Below, one piece after another: positions 10,790-21,798 of a stretch of 64,000 nucleotides of DNA. Position 1 is the first letter of the stretch, and every line of letters starts with the position of its first letter. The DNA is from Wurfbainia villosa. Taxonomy: Eukaryota > Streptophyta > Magnoliopsida > Zingiberales > Zingiberaceae. The stretch is taken from contig CM045990.1 of NCBI GenBank assembly GCA_025175895.1, positions 62,187,221 through 62,251,220 on the forward strand. The letters run 5' to 3'. Position numbers and translations under genes: made by a program. The notes under the pieces are model-generated. The model saw only the letters and a list, made by a program, of their open reading frames with translations, did no database searches and was not told the origin of the DNA.

Positions 10790-11581
10790 ATGCCTATACC
10801 TGAGTTGGTCAGCACGGAAAGAGAAAGGGTCAGACTTATGCTGAAGATGTTCCGACCAGAAATAGCTCTTAATGTGGCCGGTGGAGCTCATAGACCGCAG
10901 ACCGCAGAGGAGCTGTTCAGTAGCGCCCTGATTTCCGAGCAATACCTGAACATGAGACAACGCAGGTGGCTCAAGCTAGTCAAAGATTATGATTGTGAGA
11001 TATTCTATCATCCGAAGGCCAACAAAGTGGCGATGCACTTAGCAGAAAGTCCCGTGGCCGCTTTGATGACCTTATCAATGCTATCTCAAATAAAAAGAGA
11101 AATAATGAATTACGGAATAGAGATTATTTCGACAACTTTCCACCATGACGATAGCCGACATTGTTCGACGATATATTGGGAAAGCAAGATGGTGATTCGC
11201 ATATCCGTAAGGATCAAACAGGAAGTCCTGGAAGGAAGGGATAATGGATTCCGCATTTTCGACAGCGGACTATTATACCTCCGGGACCGGCTATGTATTC
11301 CGGAATTACGAAAGAAGATACTCGAGGAATCCCATGGAACACCTTATACCATGCATCCTGGATCTACAAAAATGTATCAGGACTTAAGAGATAAATTTTG
11401 GTGGTCCGGCATGAAAAGGGATGTGGCTCGATCAAGACGTCGGACTGTCGACTGCCAGAGGGTTAAGGCAGAACACCCGAAACCGGGGGAATTACTGCAA
11501 TCGATACAGATTCCAGAGTGGAAATGGGAAGAAATTTCTATGGATTTCATCTCGGGATTTCCCAACAACAAATGGTTATGA
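10790..11581 (+). pseudogene. Gag / RNase H / integrase fusion from internal deletion (chromovirus)
   Basis: A 263-codon frame splices two distant parts of a chromovirus polyprotein. Residues 1-54 are the end of the gag core (ELVSTERERV, RPEIALNVAGGA, ALISEQYLN). Residues from about 53 are the end of RNase H (MRQRRWLKLVKDYDCEI.YHP), followed by the integrase zinc-binding region with HGTPYTMHPG. The first Cys of the HHCC finger is lost (DCQRVKAEH is kept). The frame then enters the start of the integrase core (WKWEEISMDFI.GFP) and breaks at 11581. Zinc knuckle, protease, RT and most of RNase H are missing, so the product cannot be enzymatic. Confidence 0.8.
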
Positions 11582-12113
11582 TGCTATATGGGTAATCGTG
11601 ACCGGTTGACAAAGTCGCCCATTTCTGGCAATTAAGATGACCTATTCGGTTGGCGGCTAGCTTGATTATATGTCAAGGAAATTATCGATTACATGGAGTG
11701 CCTAAGGCTATCATTTCGATCGTGATGTCCGCTTTACCTCCCATTTCGGGAATGTGTTGAAGGCTCTTGGCACTGTTGAGATTCAAAGATCAGAGTTTCA
11801 TCCTCGCATCGACTGGCCGATGAAAGAGTGAACCAGTCGGAAGATATGTTGCGGGCTTGTGCTCTAGACTTTAAGGAGTTGGTGTCGATATTTGTGCTTG
11901 GCGAATTTGCTTACAACAACAGATTACCAGCTAGAATGGCACCATATGAAGCTCTATACGGAGAAGATCAGGTCTCCTATCTGCTGTACGAGGGTGGTGA
12001 AAGGAGGGAAATGGGTCTTGAGCCGATATTAGTAGTGATACCACCCGAAAGCTATCTGGAATATCCGTCGGAGAATCGAAACTGCTCAGAGCCGACAAAA
12101 GAGCTATGCGGAT
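11582..12113 (+). pseudogene. Degenerate integrase catalytic core (chromovirus)
   Basis: Fragments in shifting frames recall the integrase core: GYDAIWVIV and KSAHFLAIKMTYS near 11575-11640, a LHGVPK.AIIS region near 11690-11725, TSHFG near 11740, and a frame at 11828-12124 covering LVSIFVLGEFAYNNR and APYEALYGE. Several frameshifts separate them. The acidic catalytic positions cannot all be read in a single frame. Confidence 0.7.
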
Positions 12114-12557
12114 ATGCGGCGTAGACCGTTAGAATTCGAAGTCGGGGACCTGGTATTTCTCAAAGTGACCCCTATGAAGGGAGTGATGAGATTCGGAAGG
12201 AAGGGTAAACTGAGTCCACGCTACGTGGGACCGTATCCGATATTGCAGAAGGTTGGCAAGGTAGCTTACAAGCTGGAGCTGCCTCAAGAGATGTCGGCTA
12301 TACACAACGTGTTCCATGTCTCTGTGCTCAAGAAATGCTTATCCAGTGCAGACCAAGTGATCGAGCCACAAACTGTACAAGTTCAAGAGGACCTGAGTAT
12401 GGAAAGTCGGCCTATCCAGATACTAGACCGAGAAGTCAAGAGGCTAAGGAACAAAGAGGTGCCCTTAGTAAAGGTCCTGTGGCAGAATCAACGATACGAG
12501 GAAGCTACCTGGGAACGCGAGGAGGACATGAAGCAGAAGTACCCAGAATTGTTTTAA
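12114..12557 (+). pseudogene. Integrase C-terminal domain plus chromodomain-like tail
   Basis: This 147-codon frame is the best-preserved part of the element. It opens with the GPY/F-type region of gypsy integrases (FEVGDLVFLKV, GKLSPRYVGPYPILQKVG, LPQEMSAIHNVFHVS). It ends in a chromodomain-like module (ILDREVKRLRNKEVPLVKVL, then YEEATWEREEDM). The latter is the hallmark of chromoviruses and directs integration toward particular chromatin. The frame ends 36 bases before the 3' LTR, as in Tekay/Del elements. It is read here without its upstream integrase core. Confidence 0.85.
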
Positions 12558-12579
12558 GTTTCGAGGATGAAACTTTTAC

Positions 12580-12593
12580 AAGGTATGAGGGAT
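12580..12593 (+). promoter_or_regulatory. Polypurine tract of the chromovirus
   Basis: AAGGTATGAGGGAT abuts the 3' LTR start TGTAACG and follows TTCGAGGATGAAACTTTT, a phrase typical of the end of Tekay/Del internal regions. Confidence 0.75.
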
Positions 12594-12723
12594 TGTAACG
12601 CCCGTAAAATTTCTAGCCATTTTATGAGAATTTTTGGCTTTACGATAATGGGCTTTATGTGGGTTTTTTTTTCGAAAATAAAAGAAAATAAAAGAAAATA
12701 GCCAAAAAGAGATGCAAGGCCTA

Positions 12724-12781
12724 GGAATTGAACCCCAAACCTCTAGAGATAGCCAAGCCCTATAGATGCACCCACTAACCA
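12724..12781 (-). other. Antisense tRNA-like A/B boxes in chromovirus 3' LTR
   Basis: Same arrangement as in the 5' LTR. The minus strand shows TGGTTAGTGGGTGCA and GGTTCAATTCC, the latter one C-to-T-type change away from the B-box consensus. Confidence 0.5.
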
Positions 12782-13122
12782 GAAGCCCAATAGGATTATA
12801 TCATTAGAGGAAGAGGGGAAATTGTAGATAAGTGTGATGAGGGTAAATGAAGAGGCATGGAAAGAGAAGAGAAACTTCTCTTCCTCCCTTTATAAAGAAG
12901 AGTGAAAGTCCCATTTGGCCACTTCTTCTTCTTCCCTCTTCTCTTCTTCTTCCTCACCGAGCTCCCTCTTCATCCTTTGGCCGAAACCCCCATTCAAGCA
13001 AGGAGAAGGCTAGGTGGCTTCCATTAGGTCATCTCCCAAGCAAAGCGAAGGATGTAAGATTCCCTCACCTGCAGTGTATTCGTTCTTGTAGATGCATGAA
13101 AGAATAAGAAGCTTTAATACCT

Positions 13123-13989
13123 TACATGTTTCGGCCAACCAAAGTATTTAGGGCTAGGGTTGCATGAACATGCTTCTAATGATACTATGATAAGTTATAA
13201 GCTTCATGAAGGAATTTTAGGTAACAAAAACCCAAGCTTGAGCCCTTACATGTTTCGCCAAAGTATTTAGGGCTAGGGTTGCATGAACATGCTTCTAATG
13301 ATACTATGATAAGTTATAAGCTTCATGAAGGAATTTTAGGTAACAAAAACCCAAGCTTGAGCCCTTACATGTTTCGGCCAACCAAGGTATTTAGGGCTAG
13401 GGTTGCATGAACATGCTTCTAATGATACTATGATAAGTTATAAGCTTCATGAAGGAATTTTAGGTAACAAAAACCCAAGCTTGAGCCCTTACATGTTTCG
13501 GCCAACTAAGGTATTTAGGGCTAGGGTTGCATGAACATGCTTCTAACGATACTATGATAAGTTATAAGCTTCATGAAGGAATTTTAGGTAACAAAAACCC
13601 AAGCTTGAGCCCTTACATGTTTCGGTCAACCAAGGTATTTAGGGCTAGGGTTGCATGAACATGCTTCTAATGATACTATGATAAGTTATAAGCTTCATGA
13701 AGGAATTTTAGGTAACAAAAACTCAAGCTTGAGCCCTTACATGTTTCGGCCAACCAAGGTATTTAGGGCTAGGGTTGCATGAAAATGCTTCTAATGATAC
13801 CATGATAAGTTATAAGCTTCATGAAGGAATTTTAGGTAACAAAAATCCAAGCTTGAGCCCTTACATGTTTCGGCCAACCAAGGTATTTAGGGCTAGGGTT
13901 GCATGAAAAGGCTTCTAAAGGAATTAGGAGATGTTATATGCTTCATGTAGAAATTTTAGGTGACAAAAAAAATACAATGTTTGATACCT
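13123..13989 (+). repeat. Seven-unit 124-bp tandem array in the 3' LTR
   Basis: Units start at 13123, 13247, 13366, 13490, 13614, 13738 and 13862. The second unit is 119 bp because a few bases around TTTCGCC are missing. There is one unit fewer than in the 5' LTR. Confidence 0.95.
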
Positions 13990-14369
13990 TACATGTTTCG
14001 GCCAACATTGGTTTTAGGGTTAGGGTTTCTTGAAAACACCCCCCTTGTGTAGTTATGCTATGTGTATGATTTTAATATGGTATGAATTATGCCTATGTGA
14101 TGAATATGTTCATGATTCAATATGCTATGAAATATGCTTATGTGATGAACATGTTTATGATGTAGTATGCCATGAAATTATGCCTATGTGATGAATATGT
14201 TTATGAGGTAATATGCCATGAAATATGCCTATGTGATGAACATGTTTTATGATTTAATATGCCATGAATATGCCTATGAAATATGCTTATGCGATGAACA
14301 TGTTTATGCTTTAGGACCCCTTTAGGGCACTCTTATGTTATGAATGCATGTATGCTATGAAATGTCTGA

Positions 14370-14649
14370 GATGGAGATGCTTCCCTTTCAAGTAGGGATT
14401 AAGAGCTCTCCTTATGATAAGATAAGATGGAGATGCTTCCCTTTCAAGTAGGGATTAAGAGCTCTCCTTAGGATAAGATAAGATGGAGATGCTTACCTTT
14501 CAAGTAGGGACTAAGAGCTCTCCTTATGATAAGGTAAGATGGAGATGCTTCCCTTTCAAGTAGGGATTAAGAGCTCTCCTTATGATAAGATAAGATTGAG
14601 ATGCTTCCCTTTTTATGTTGGGGATTAAGAGCATTCTTTATGATATGAC
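14370..14649 (+). repeat. 56-bp tandem array in the 3' LTR
   Basis: Counterpart of 7873-8152, with units at 14370, 14426, 14482, 14538 and a diverged one at 14594. Confidence 0.9.
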
Positions 14650-15893
14650 AAGAAAGAAAGGAATTAAGTATTTTACTTTGTAAGAGGTTAAGTACCCGAC
14701 CCATCAGGTGGTCGTTAATTAAATCCAAAGGGACATAAGAAGACGTAAGAGGTCTTGCCCTGGTAAGACGTAAGAGGTCTTGCTCTAGTAGGTCTGGTGG
14801 CTCGCTACCCCAGCCTATTAGGGAACGCGCATTATGTGGTACTTAACCTGGGGCCCCCCATGCAAGTTATGATTATGTTGAAGTATCTATATGTATATGT
14901 TTTGAAAAGAAAAGACTTTTATGAAATTGTGAATGCTTATGAATTTGTCCTTTATGCATGTTTAGATTTCATGATGCTATGAATGCTTATGGTTAAGTTT
15001 AAGAATATTTGTGACTATGTACTTTATGCATGATTAAGATTTATGATGTTACGGATACTTATGTTATGAATGCTTATGGTTAAATTAAACAAATGCTTAT
15101 CATTATGCCCTTTATGCATGTTAGATTTTATGAAGTTATGATGCTTATAGTTAAGTTAAGAATATTTGTGATTATGTACTTTATGCATGTCTAAGATTTA
15201 TAATGTTATGGATTGCTTATGTCATGAATGCTTATGTTTAAATTATGCCCTGCTTAGATTTAATTATGCTTAGCATCGATGTAAACTCTATGCCATGCTT
15301 AGGTTTTATTACGTGGGTATGTTGTTGATTAGTGTTGCTATGAAATACTTAGGCTATTTATGCTAGTATGCTCATGTTTCTAATTGCTTGATGAAGTTTG
15401 TGGCTTTTGTGAGTAGGCAAGAATCTTACTAAGCTATATGCTTATAGTTTATATTGTCCATACACTGCAGATAAAGGAAACCTGAACTAGAGGAAGTAGC
15501 AGGAAGGACCAAGTGTGTGTGATAGTGGCATGGTGGAGAAAGACCCTGTTACTATCTGCTTATATTACATGTTCAATGAACCACTTAAGACTTTGCTTCC
15601 GCTTATAAGACTTATGAATCATTAGTATCATGTTAGATGATGCTTATTTATGTTACTGTTCAATTACTTAAGAACTCATGAATGACTCTTTATGTTATGC
15701 ATGTTATAAATGAGACAAGATATGTTAACATGCTGATTATGAATATGATATGTGACGCATGTGCAAAAGAAGGTTTAAGTTATGATAACATGTTAAAGTA
15801 TGTGGATTGTGAAATGATCCATATATGTTATGTAAGAAAAAAAAAAAGAGAAAAGTAGCGCCGCTACGAGAGCGTATAAGGGCGCGTTATACA

Positions 15894-16157
15894 GCGGCCC
15901 TGGGTGGTGATCTCGCCCATTGGACACGCATGTGTCCCACTCTATGTATAGCTGCAAAATATCCTTCTTTTGCTCCGAAAGTGCACCTTTTTCCCTCGAA
16001 ATGTTGTCCTGCACGCAAAAGTACAAACAGCAGACCTTCGAACCAAAAAATAGGAAATGCGTGTAAAATAGAGTAACATATGCATGAAACTAACATAAAA
16101 TGTAATGAGATGTGAGCGAAAACTTCTCCTAAAACCCTATATGTTTCACTCGCATCA
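15894..16157 (-). repeat. Athila-like 3' LTR, second piece
   Basis: Resumes the LTR after the chromovirus (GCGGCCCTGGG..., TGCTCCGAAAG...) and ends TCGCATCA at 16157. It matches 28889-29177 of the other LTR, apart from a shorter TGTCC-rich part. Confidence 0.8.
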
Positions 16158-16195
16158 GTTACTCCAGACTTAAATCTTTGCTTGTCCTCAAGCAA
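16158..16195 (-). promoter_or_regulatory. Athila-type purine-rich segment next to the 3' LTR
   Basis: The minus strand reads TTGCTTGAGGACAAGCAAAG, then ATTTAAGTCTGGAGTAAC, directly before the LTR start TGATGCG. This arrangement is typical of Athila/Tat-group elements. Confidence 0.75.
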
Positions 16196-17160
16196 ACCTC
16201 AGTGCCATGAAATTTAAAAAGACATTTTTCCATACATAGTATGTTAACAAAATTTATCAAGTGATATTTATAATCAAAGCAAAATAAATATGTTCTAGAA
16301 ATTCACTAAGTTAGCTCCTCGTGCTCGTGCTAAGCGAATCATTCTTAGGGGATGCCCGTTCCATGGTGAGTTAAGTCGTCATCCCATAGCTTTCCTAAAG
16401 TCTCCAGCTCTTAGGCACTTACCTGCCCAAAGCGAAGGTCGTTCCCTAGATCTAGCATAAAGTCTTAAAGGCATGCTCGGAATTGAGAGAAATTGATAGG
16501 TGTTTTCCCAGTAACCTAACTCGGTCTCAAAGGGGCACCTAGCCATTTCCACCCACGATAACTATTTTTTATCCCTCATAATCTTCTCTCTCTCTCTCTC
16601 TCTCTCTCTTTTCTTTTCTTTTTCTTTGTTTTCTCTTTCATCTTTTTCTCTTTCACATTTATTTCTCTTCTCTTTTTTTTTCTTCTCACTCAGATTTTGA
16701 TTTTTCCAAATGAGCTTACACAATCCGAGCATCTCCAGTAACTAAAATGATAAACCTAGAGTCACCTATGGATTCCAAAGTACTAGACTACTGAGATGAA
16801 TCATAACTAGGTATGTACTAGATTCTCCCTTTCAGAATGTTCGACATGTGTAGGGTTGAAAATAAAAGCTAACCAGTGTAAGCCTAGAACATTTATTAGA
16901 GCGAATAAAATAAAATACCACGAGATAAATGAAGTTAATCTACCTTTGGGAACAGATCGTGTAAGTAACTTTTTTAAAAAAAAAAATACAACTGAGGTAG
17001 CTTTACAGATAACAAAAACTAAGTACTGAAAGAAACTCAACAACCCATGCATGAATAAATGAATGAAAATACTAGAAAAGAAACTACTACTAAGAAAAAA
17101 ACAAAATAAACTTCAAAATAAACTTTGGGGTCTCCCCCAGACTTAAATGAAAATATACCT
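16196..17160 (-). other. Athila-like 3' non-coding region with a CT microsatellite
   Basis: No gene recognised. A (CT)n run of about 24 bases lies near 16586-16609, inside a pyrimidine-rich stretch to 16690 (TTTTCTTTTC type). An A-run lies at 16976-16986. Confidence 0.6.
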
Positions 17161-18695
17161 CTAGTATGATGGATGAGGTGGAAAGTCTGGGAGCCTCGGC
17201 ATCTCGGGATCCTGGGAGAACCTACTGCTGAGCCGCTGATGCCACATATACATGTGGTCGATCTAGGAGCTAGTGGATGCAGCGGCTGCTCGATGCTCCT
17301 CCTCCCTGGCCCACTGTGCCTGTTGGGCATGCATGTGCTGCCGCATCTCCTGGCGGTAGGCGACCTCATCCTGGCGATGAGCAGCCTCCTCCTGGAAGTA
17401 TATGCGGGTCTCGTCATAGAACTCCTCAGCCCGCTGGAAGTGCTCCTGGAAGCCCTAGAACTCTGCCTACGTGTAGGCGGTCTGCTCCGCCCATCACTGC
17501 CTCTACGTCTGCTTCTTGGTGTATATGTCATCGAGGCGCGATCGGAACTCCGAGAAATCATAGGCCGACGTACCTGCATCCTGCTCAAAGGTGGAAAAAT
17601 GTGGTGGTGCAGGTGCAGACTCATGTCGGCGTGGACTAGGTGGGCTCCTATGCATGTGTGGACTGGAGGGAGAGTGCTATAAAGGGGGAGAGATGGGCGC
17701 CGATGTGGGTGGTCCCTCATGTGGAGGGGACTCCACTATCAGGTCTAAGCGCCAGTTGACGCGTGTAGTGATGGTGGTACGATCAGGGTCGGGGAGCCTA
17801 AGGGCCGTCAGATTTTTCCTTACAAAGCATAAGGAGTGTCCTTCTCTCACAATCATCTTCATGGCCATGCACACTCCTAGGTTGATCCTAGGGCTCCCCT
17901 CTATACTCTCTAATGCAGTGTAATCGTACCCCATCCTATGACAAATATGGGTAAGTAGGTCCCCCACATTAATCTCTCCTTGTGCTGCTTTGTCCATCTT
18001 CACTAAGTGTCTGATGAAGTGGGACCCTACATCGATGCTACTCCTTTCTTGTAGCATGTCCCAGAGGCAAAGTAGCTTGCTAGCTCTAACTACACCGTTA
18101 CTCTCCCCACGACCAAATATAGTACTGGTCATGATGCGGTGGAGGTATCGGAAGACGGGATTTTGGAGGCACGACGCTTTGGCCCTAGAAGGTTCATAAG
18201 TGTGCTCCCCCGTCAACTCGGTCCAAATACCCAGAGTTGAACCCAATAGGATTCTTCTCTCCCCACTCAAAGCATGTATTCTACTAGTGAAGGGTCCATT
18301 CATGCTCAACATTAAAAAGCCTAAAAGTTATCCTACTCTCCTCGCTCTCTCTACCCGTTAAAATTTTCGCCTCTAAGGAACTAAAAAATTCTAGAACTAT
18401 CCTAGGGTAGGTTGGGTGCCTTATTCCCATCATATCTTCCCACTCCATTTTTGCAAATAGGGTTTGAATATCACCCAACAACCCTAAAGACTCTAGCAAA
18501 TCTTCATCTAAGTACCTAGTAGCAGTGAGTTTACGAGTAGAAAGCATATTATATCTATCTCTATGTTCATTATTGCGAAAAAGAAGGGTTGGTAGGGTGT
18601 TATCCTCCTCCGGAGCTTGAGGGGCGTCGGCTCTCCTTGTTCGTCGCTCCGAAGCACCGAATCGAGGTGCAATATGCTTGGTCCTCCTCATCCTT
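17161..18695 (-). pseudogene. Athila env-like ORF (ORF1-type), frameshifted
   Basis: The minus-strand frame from 18691 runs to 18284 and contains the block KLTATRYLDEDLLESLGLL and the ...RITFRLFNVEHEWTL segment. A shift near 18300 moves to the frame 18312-17677, with YEPSRAKASCLQNPVFRYLH and TSTIFGRGESNGVVRASKL. These blocks are characteristic of the Athila ORF1/env-like protein encoded downstream of pol. A further frame change near 17700 leads to a Glu/Gln/Arg-rich tail (17161 to about 17560) readable as YFQEEAAHRQDEVAYRQEMR, a likely coiled coil, ending in ...FPPHPSY and TAG at 17161. One in-frame TAG interrupts it near 17457. The function of this protein class is unknown. Confidence 0.75.
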
Positions 18696-19139
18696 GCATC
18701 TTTTGGCTTCCTTTGAGGTTAGAAGTGCTTCTAGGTGGCGGGGAAGACGAAACCACACAGCTAGGGCAAGAGCACTCGAATCACACGACGCAAATGGGGT
18801 GAAAATACACGGCTCACCCCTTTTAACCTTGCGCGACACGGCCGTGGGAAAACACACGGCCAGGCCGTGTGTCCCCATTTTTTCGCCCATTTATGCACCA
18901 CGGTCTGAATTTCCTCATACACTTCGCCGTGTAAGCTAATATGGATTTTATTTTTGCCTAGCAACATTCTTTTCTAGTCCTAATTCTAAATGGGATGGAA
19001 ATCAAAATTAAAATTAAATAAATGCAAGCAATACAATCAAAGGGAAATCTAAAACTAAACTTGGATTGTCTCCCAAGAAGCACTTTGTTTAAGGTCGTTT
19101 AGCTCGACCACACTCCACTATCAACTTGTCTCTGGAGGT
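18696..19139 (-). other. Deletion scar region between protease and env-like ORF
   Basis: In a complete Athila element, RT, RNase H and integrase would lie here. Only about 0.45 kb is left, without recognisable domains. It includes a phrase like CTTCTTGGGAGACAATCCAAG, which in Athila/Tat elements usually follows integrase. GC-rich CACGGC motifs (18830-18870) also occur in the Athila LTR near 28870-28890. Confidence 0.6.
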
Positions 19140-20321
19140 TCAGTGAACTTCTTTTCATCCGTCTCAGAAGCTTCATCTGGTGGTTTCGGCTTCATTATGC
19201 TAAATATGAAGTCGTCAAGGTAGGGGGCTCTGTGCTCCGAAAGGCTGAAGAAGATGATCTACCCATCTACCTCCAGGGAGATCTGGTGTGCCTTCACGTC
19301 TATGCATGCCCCTGTAGTCGCTAGAAAAGGCCTTCCCAGAATGATGGAATTTCGGGATCCGTCCCCGTGTTTAGTATGATGAAGTCTGTGGGTATCACGA
19401 AATCCTTAATCACCACAGGCACGTGTGCCAGCAAGCCGACGAGTTCCTTGACTAAGTCATCCCCCATATGAATACCAAGATTCGCTGGTTGGAGCCCATT
19501 CAGTCCCATCTTCAGATAGTATACGTAGGGCATCACACTGACATTGAAGCTCTCCCTATAAATTGAGCAGGGGATAACAAATTCATCGGGGTCCTCAAGC
19601 TGTAGTGGAGTCTTATCTTAAATTTCAGCTTGGTCAGGTAGGGTGGTAATCATGGCTGCACACCCCTTGGCAAATTTGTTACTCTGTCCCACTCCTTCCT
19701 CTTTAGCTTGACTCACCGAAGATCTCTTCATAGGTTGCGACACGGTTTGGGCTATTTGGGCCACTTGCGTCTCCAACATCTTAGTGTGACTTGCAAGGCC
19801 ATCAACGGTGACCTTCAAGCCTCTGAGTGATTCTTCAGACTTCTGATGTTGGCGACGAAATTCCTCATTGACCTTAGTTTGGGTAGCAATGAAGTCCTCC
19901 ATCATCAGTTCCAGTCTGGACTTCTGTGGTCGCTGCCCATACCCCCTAATGGTTGTGAGTTTCCCGAGTTATTCTTATAGGAGAAATTCGGGTGATTCCT
20001 CCATCCGAGATTGTAGGTATTGGAGTATGGGTCGTTGGGCCTTTGGTCGTAGTCCCCAATCACGTCAATATGCTCAATCTGCTCCTCTGAGGTTCCCTTC
20101 CCTCCATAGTGGTCCTCTCGATACGCTGCCACTCCCTCTCCAAAGTCAATGGTCGCACATGCAGATGAAGGATTCAAAGATTCAAACCGTCAGCTGAGTA
20201 CGTCCATCCTTGCTACCAAGTGGTCCATGGAGTTGACAATGTATTGTCCCGCTGCAGGTGTAGGTTGACCACATTCGGAAGCCTATTGATGGTGGTTCTG
20301 GGTCACCTCTTCTATCAGCTC
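19140..20321 (-). pseudogene. Athila-like gag (C-terminal part) and protease, frameshifted
   Basis: Minus-strand reading from 20321 continues the gag interrupted by TR-GAG copy A: ELIEEVTQNHHQ, a stop, then DPYSNTYNLGWRNHPNFSYK-type sequence (20177-19905). That segment is a signature of Athila-group gag. A frameshift leads to 19905-19618, a helical stretch with KMLETQVAQIAQTVSQ. The protease follows at about 19617-19200, with MPYVYYLKMGLNGLQP and VIPTDFIILNTGTDPEIP. The catalytic Asp-Ser/Thr-Gly is not readable in the expected place. Multiple stops and frameshifts make it non-functional. Confidence 0.75.
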
Positions 20322-21798
20322 TGTTAGGATCTTTGTAATGGCTAGAGGGGGGGTGAATAGCGCGTGTTCGTTCGTTGATGGAATTTGATCGTGATCGTCT
20401 CTACAATTTCGTTAGTACGCAGCGGAAATAGAGATAATACAATAACGAAATAAACAATCACACACAAACACAATTGTTTAACGTGGTTCGGAACCGCACG
20501 GTTCCTACTCCACGGATCGGGTTCGTACGAACCCTAGCGATGCCAATCACACACCACTATAAAACACTCCTTCTTGACACAAGTCGGAGGCGGAGAAACC
20601 CCTTACAAATTACTCTTACAATAATAAGAGATGAATACAAGCAATATACAATAATACAATGCAAAACTAGTAAAGAAAACAACTTTACAAATGCCTTTGG
20701 ATTGTTTGCTTGTTGATTGCTTGAATCGTGGTTGAAGACCCTGATTTGCAACAGCAAATCGCCTCAAGACGTCCAAGAAATCGATACCAAATTCCTCCAT
20801 CACGAGCTCCTTATAAAGCTTCAACCTGTGCTGGAAAAAGTCGATCACCGATCATCGCCGACCATCACGATCGATGTCATCATTGTCGTGAGACAACGGC
20901 TAGATCTACGCTGGATAAGTCCAACGGATCTACCATCAGTCGACTGATCAAACCCATCAGTCGACTGATGGTGTCCTCACTCGACTGCTGGTCCCAGCGG
21001 TCGAGTGAGACTACACTCTGTGGCCGACCTCGAGCACCGCCGACCGATCATGCACCGCCGATCTGAGGCATCACCGACCGCCCACCTATGGCACGATCTA
21101 GGCCACTTCCGCACAAACCCTAGTTGATGGCCGATCGCCACATGGCACCGCCGACCGCACACCTCAAACATGAGGTTTTAGCCCAAGTATGGTGCCCCCA
21201 TACTTGCTAGACCACCCTTAGCCTAGACCTAAACCTTCTAGCCACCTCCATCAGCCTCACGCCTCTCGGATCCCTCCAAGTCATCCATGACTTGTTCATC
21301 CATCGCGTTAGCCTTCAGGTGCTTCCATCGGCTATGTCATGCTAACGGTGTCTACACCGCCAAGGCACATTGGACTTACGCCGCCAAGACTCCGCTTGGA
21401 CTTTACACCGCCAACCATTGGACTTATGCTGCCAAGACTCCCGCTTGGACTTTACGCAGCCAACCATTGGACTTATGCTGCCAAGACTCCCGCTTGGACT
21501 TTACGCTGCCAATACCAAACCCTTGGACTTCTCAAATGCCAAGACTCAAGCTTGGACTTTCCCTTGCCAACCCATGTTGGACTTTTTATGCCAAGACTCA
21601 TGCTTGGACTTTCCATGCCAAGACCCATGCTTGGACTTTCCCTTGCCAACTCATGTTGAACTTTCCATTGCCAAGACCCATGCTTAGACTTTACCAAATG
21701 TCAATTGCATTGTCATATGTTTTTGTCGAAACATCAAAACATCACTCGAGTCAAACTCGAGTCCTGGTCAATCGTGACCTGGGTCGATTGCACCAACA
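20322..21798 (-). repeat. 3' LTR of TR-GAG copy A
   Basis: In element orientation it begins TGTTGGTGCAATCG and ends GATCCTAACA. It contains a GCCAAG/CTTGGACTTT minisatellite and several CAGTCGACTG-type palindromes (20937-20946 and 20958-20967). Confidence 0.9.
21350..21695 (-). repeat. LTR minisatellite (AAGTCCAAGC...CTTGGCA units), copy A left
   Basis: About a dozen units of some 24-35 bp built on AAGTCCAAG and CTTGGCA. The units lack stop codons in several frames, which creates three overlapping but spurious long frames. Confidence 0.85.

Larger units (their letters stand above)
5981..15893 (+). mobile_element. Chromovirus (Tekay/Del-like) retrotransposon with internal deletion
   Basis: Two long LTRs (3429 and 3300 bp) with TGTAACGCCC and GGCGTTACA-type ends flank about 3.2 kb of internal sequence. 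That sequence holds an initiator-Met primer site, a leader with 55-bp repeats, gag remnants, part of RNase H, integrase, a chromodomain-like C-terminus and a purine tract. Protease, RT and most of RNase H are missing. The right LTR ends in an altered GCGTTATACA, and I could not find a clean target duplication (GTCAG on the left, GCGGC on the right). The element sits in the Athila-like 3' LTR. Confidence 0.85.
12594..15893 (+). repeat. Chromovirus 3' LTR (3300 bp)
   Basis: Co-linear with the 5' LTR but 129 bp shorter, mostly because of one missing 124-bp unit. It ends in GCGTTATACA rather than GGCGTTACA. It includes a second antisense tRNA-like segment (12724-12781) and the degenerate AT-rich tail. 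Confidence 0.9.

Noticed and set aside
5976..15898. Target duplication of the chromovirus
   Set aside because: Flanks read GTCAG and GCGGC. Shifting the boundary gives CAGTG/CAGCG with one mismatch, but this disagrees with the LTR ends, so I leave it unresolved.
17173..17682. Long plus-strand open frames (169 and 120 codons)
   Set aside because: They lie antisense to the Athila env-like ORF. The minus strand has the recognisable Glu/Gln-rich coiled coil and the plus frames show no domain.
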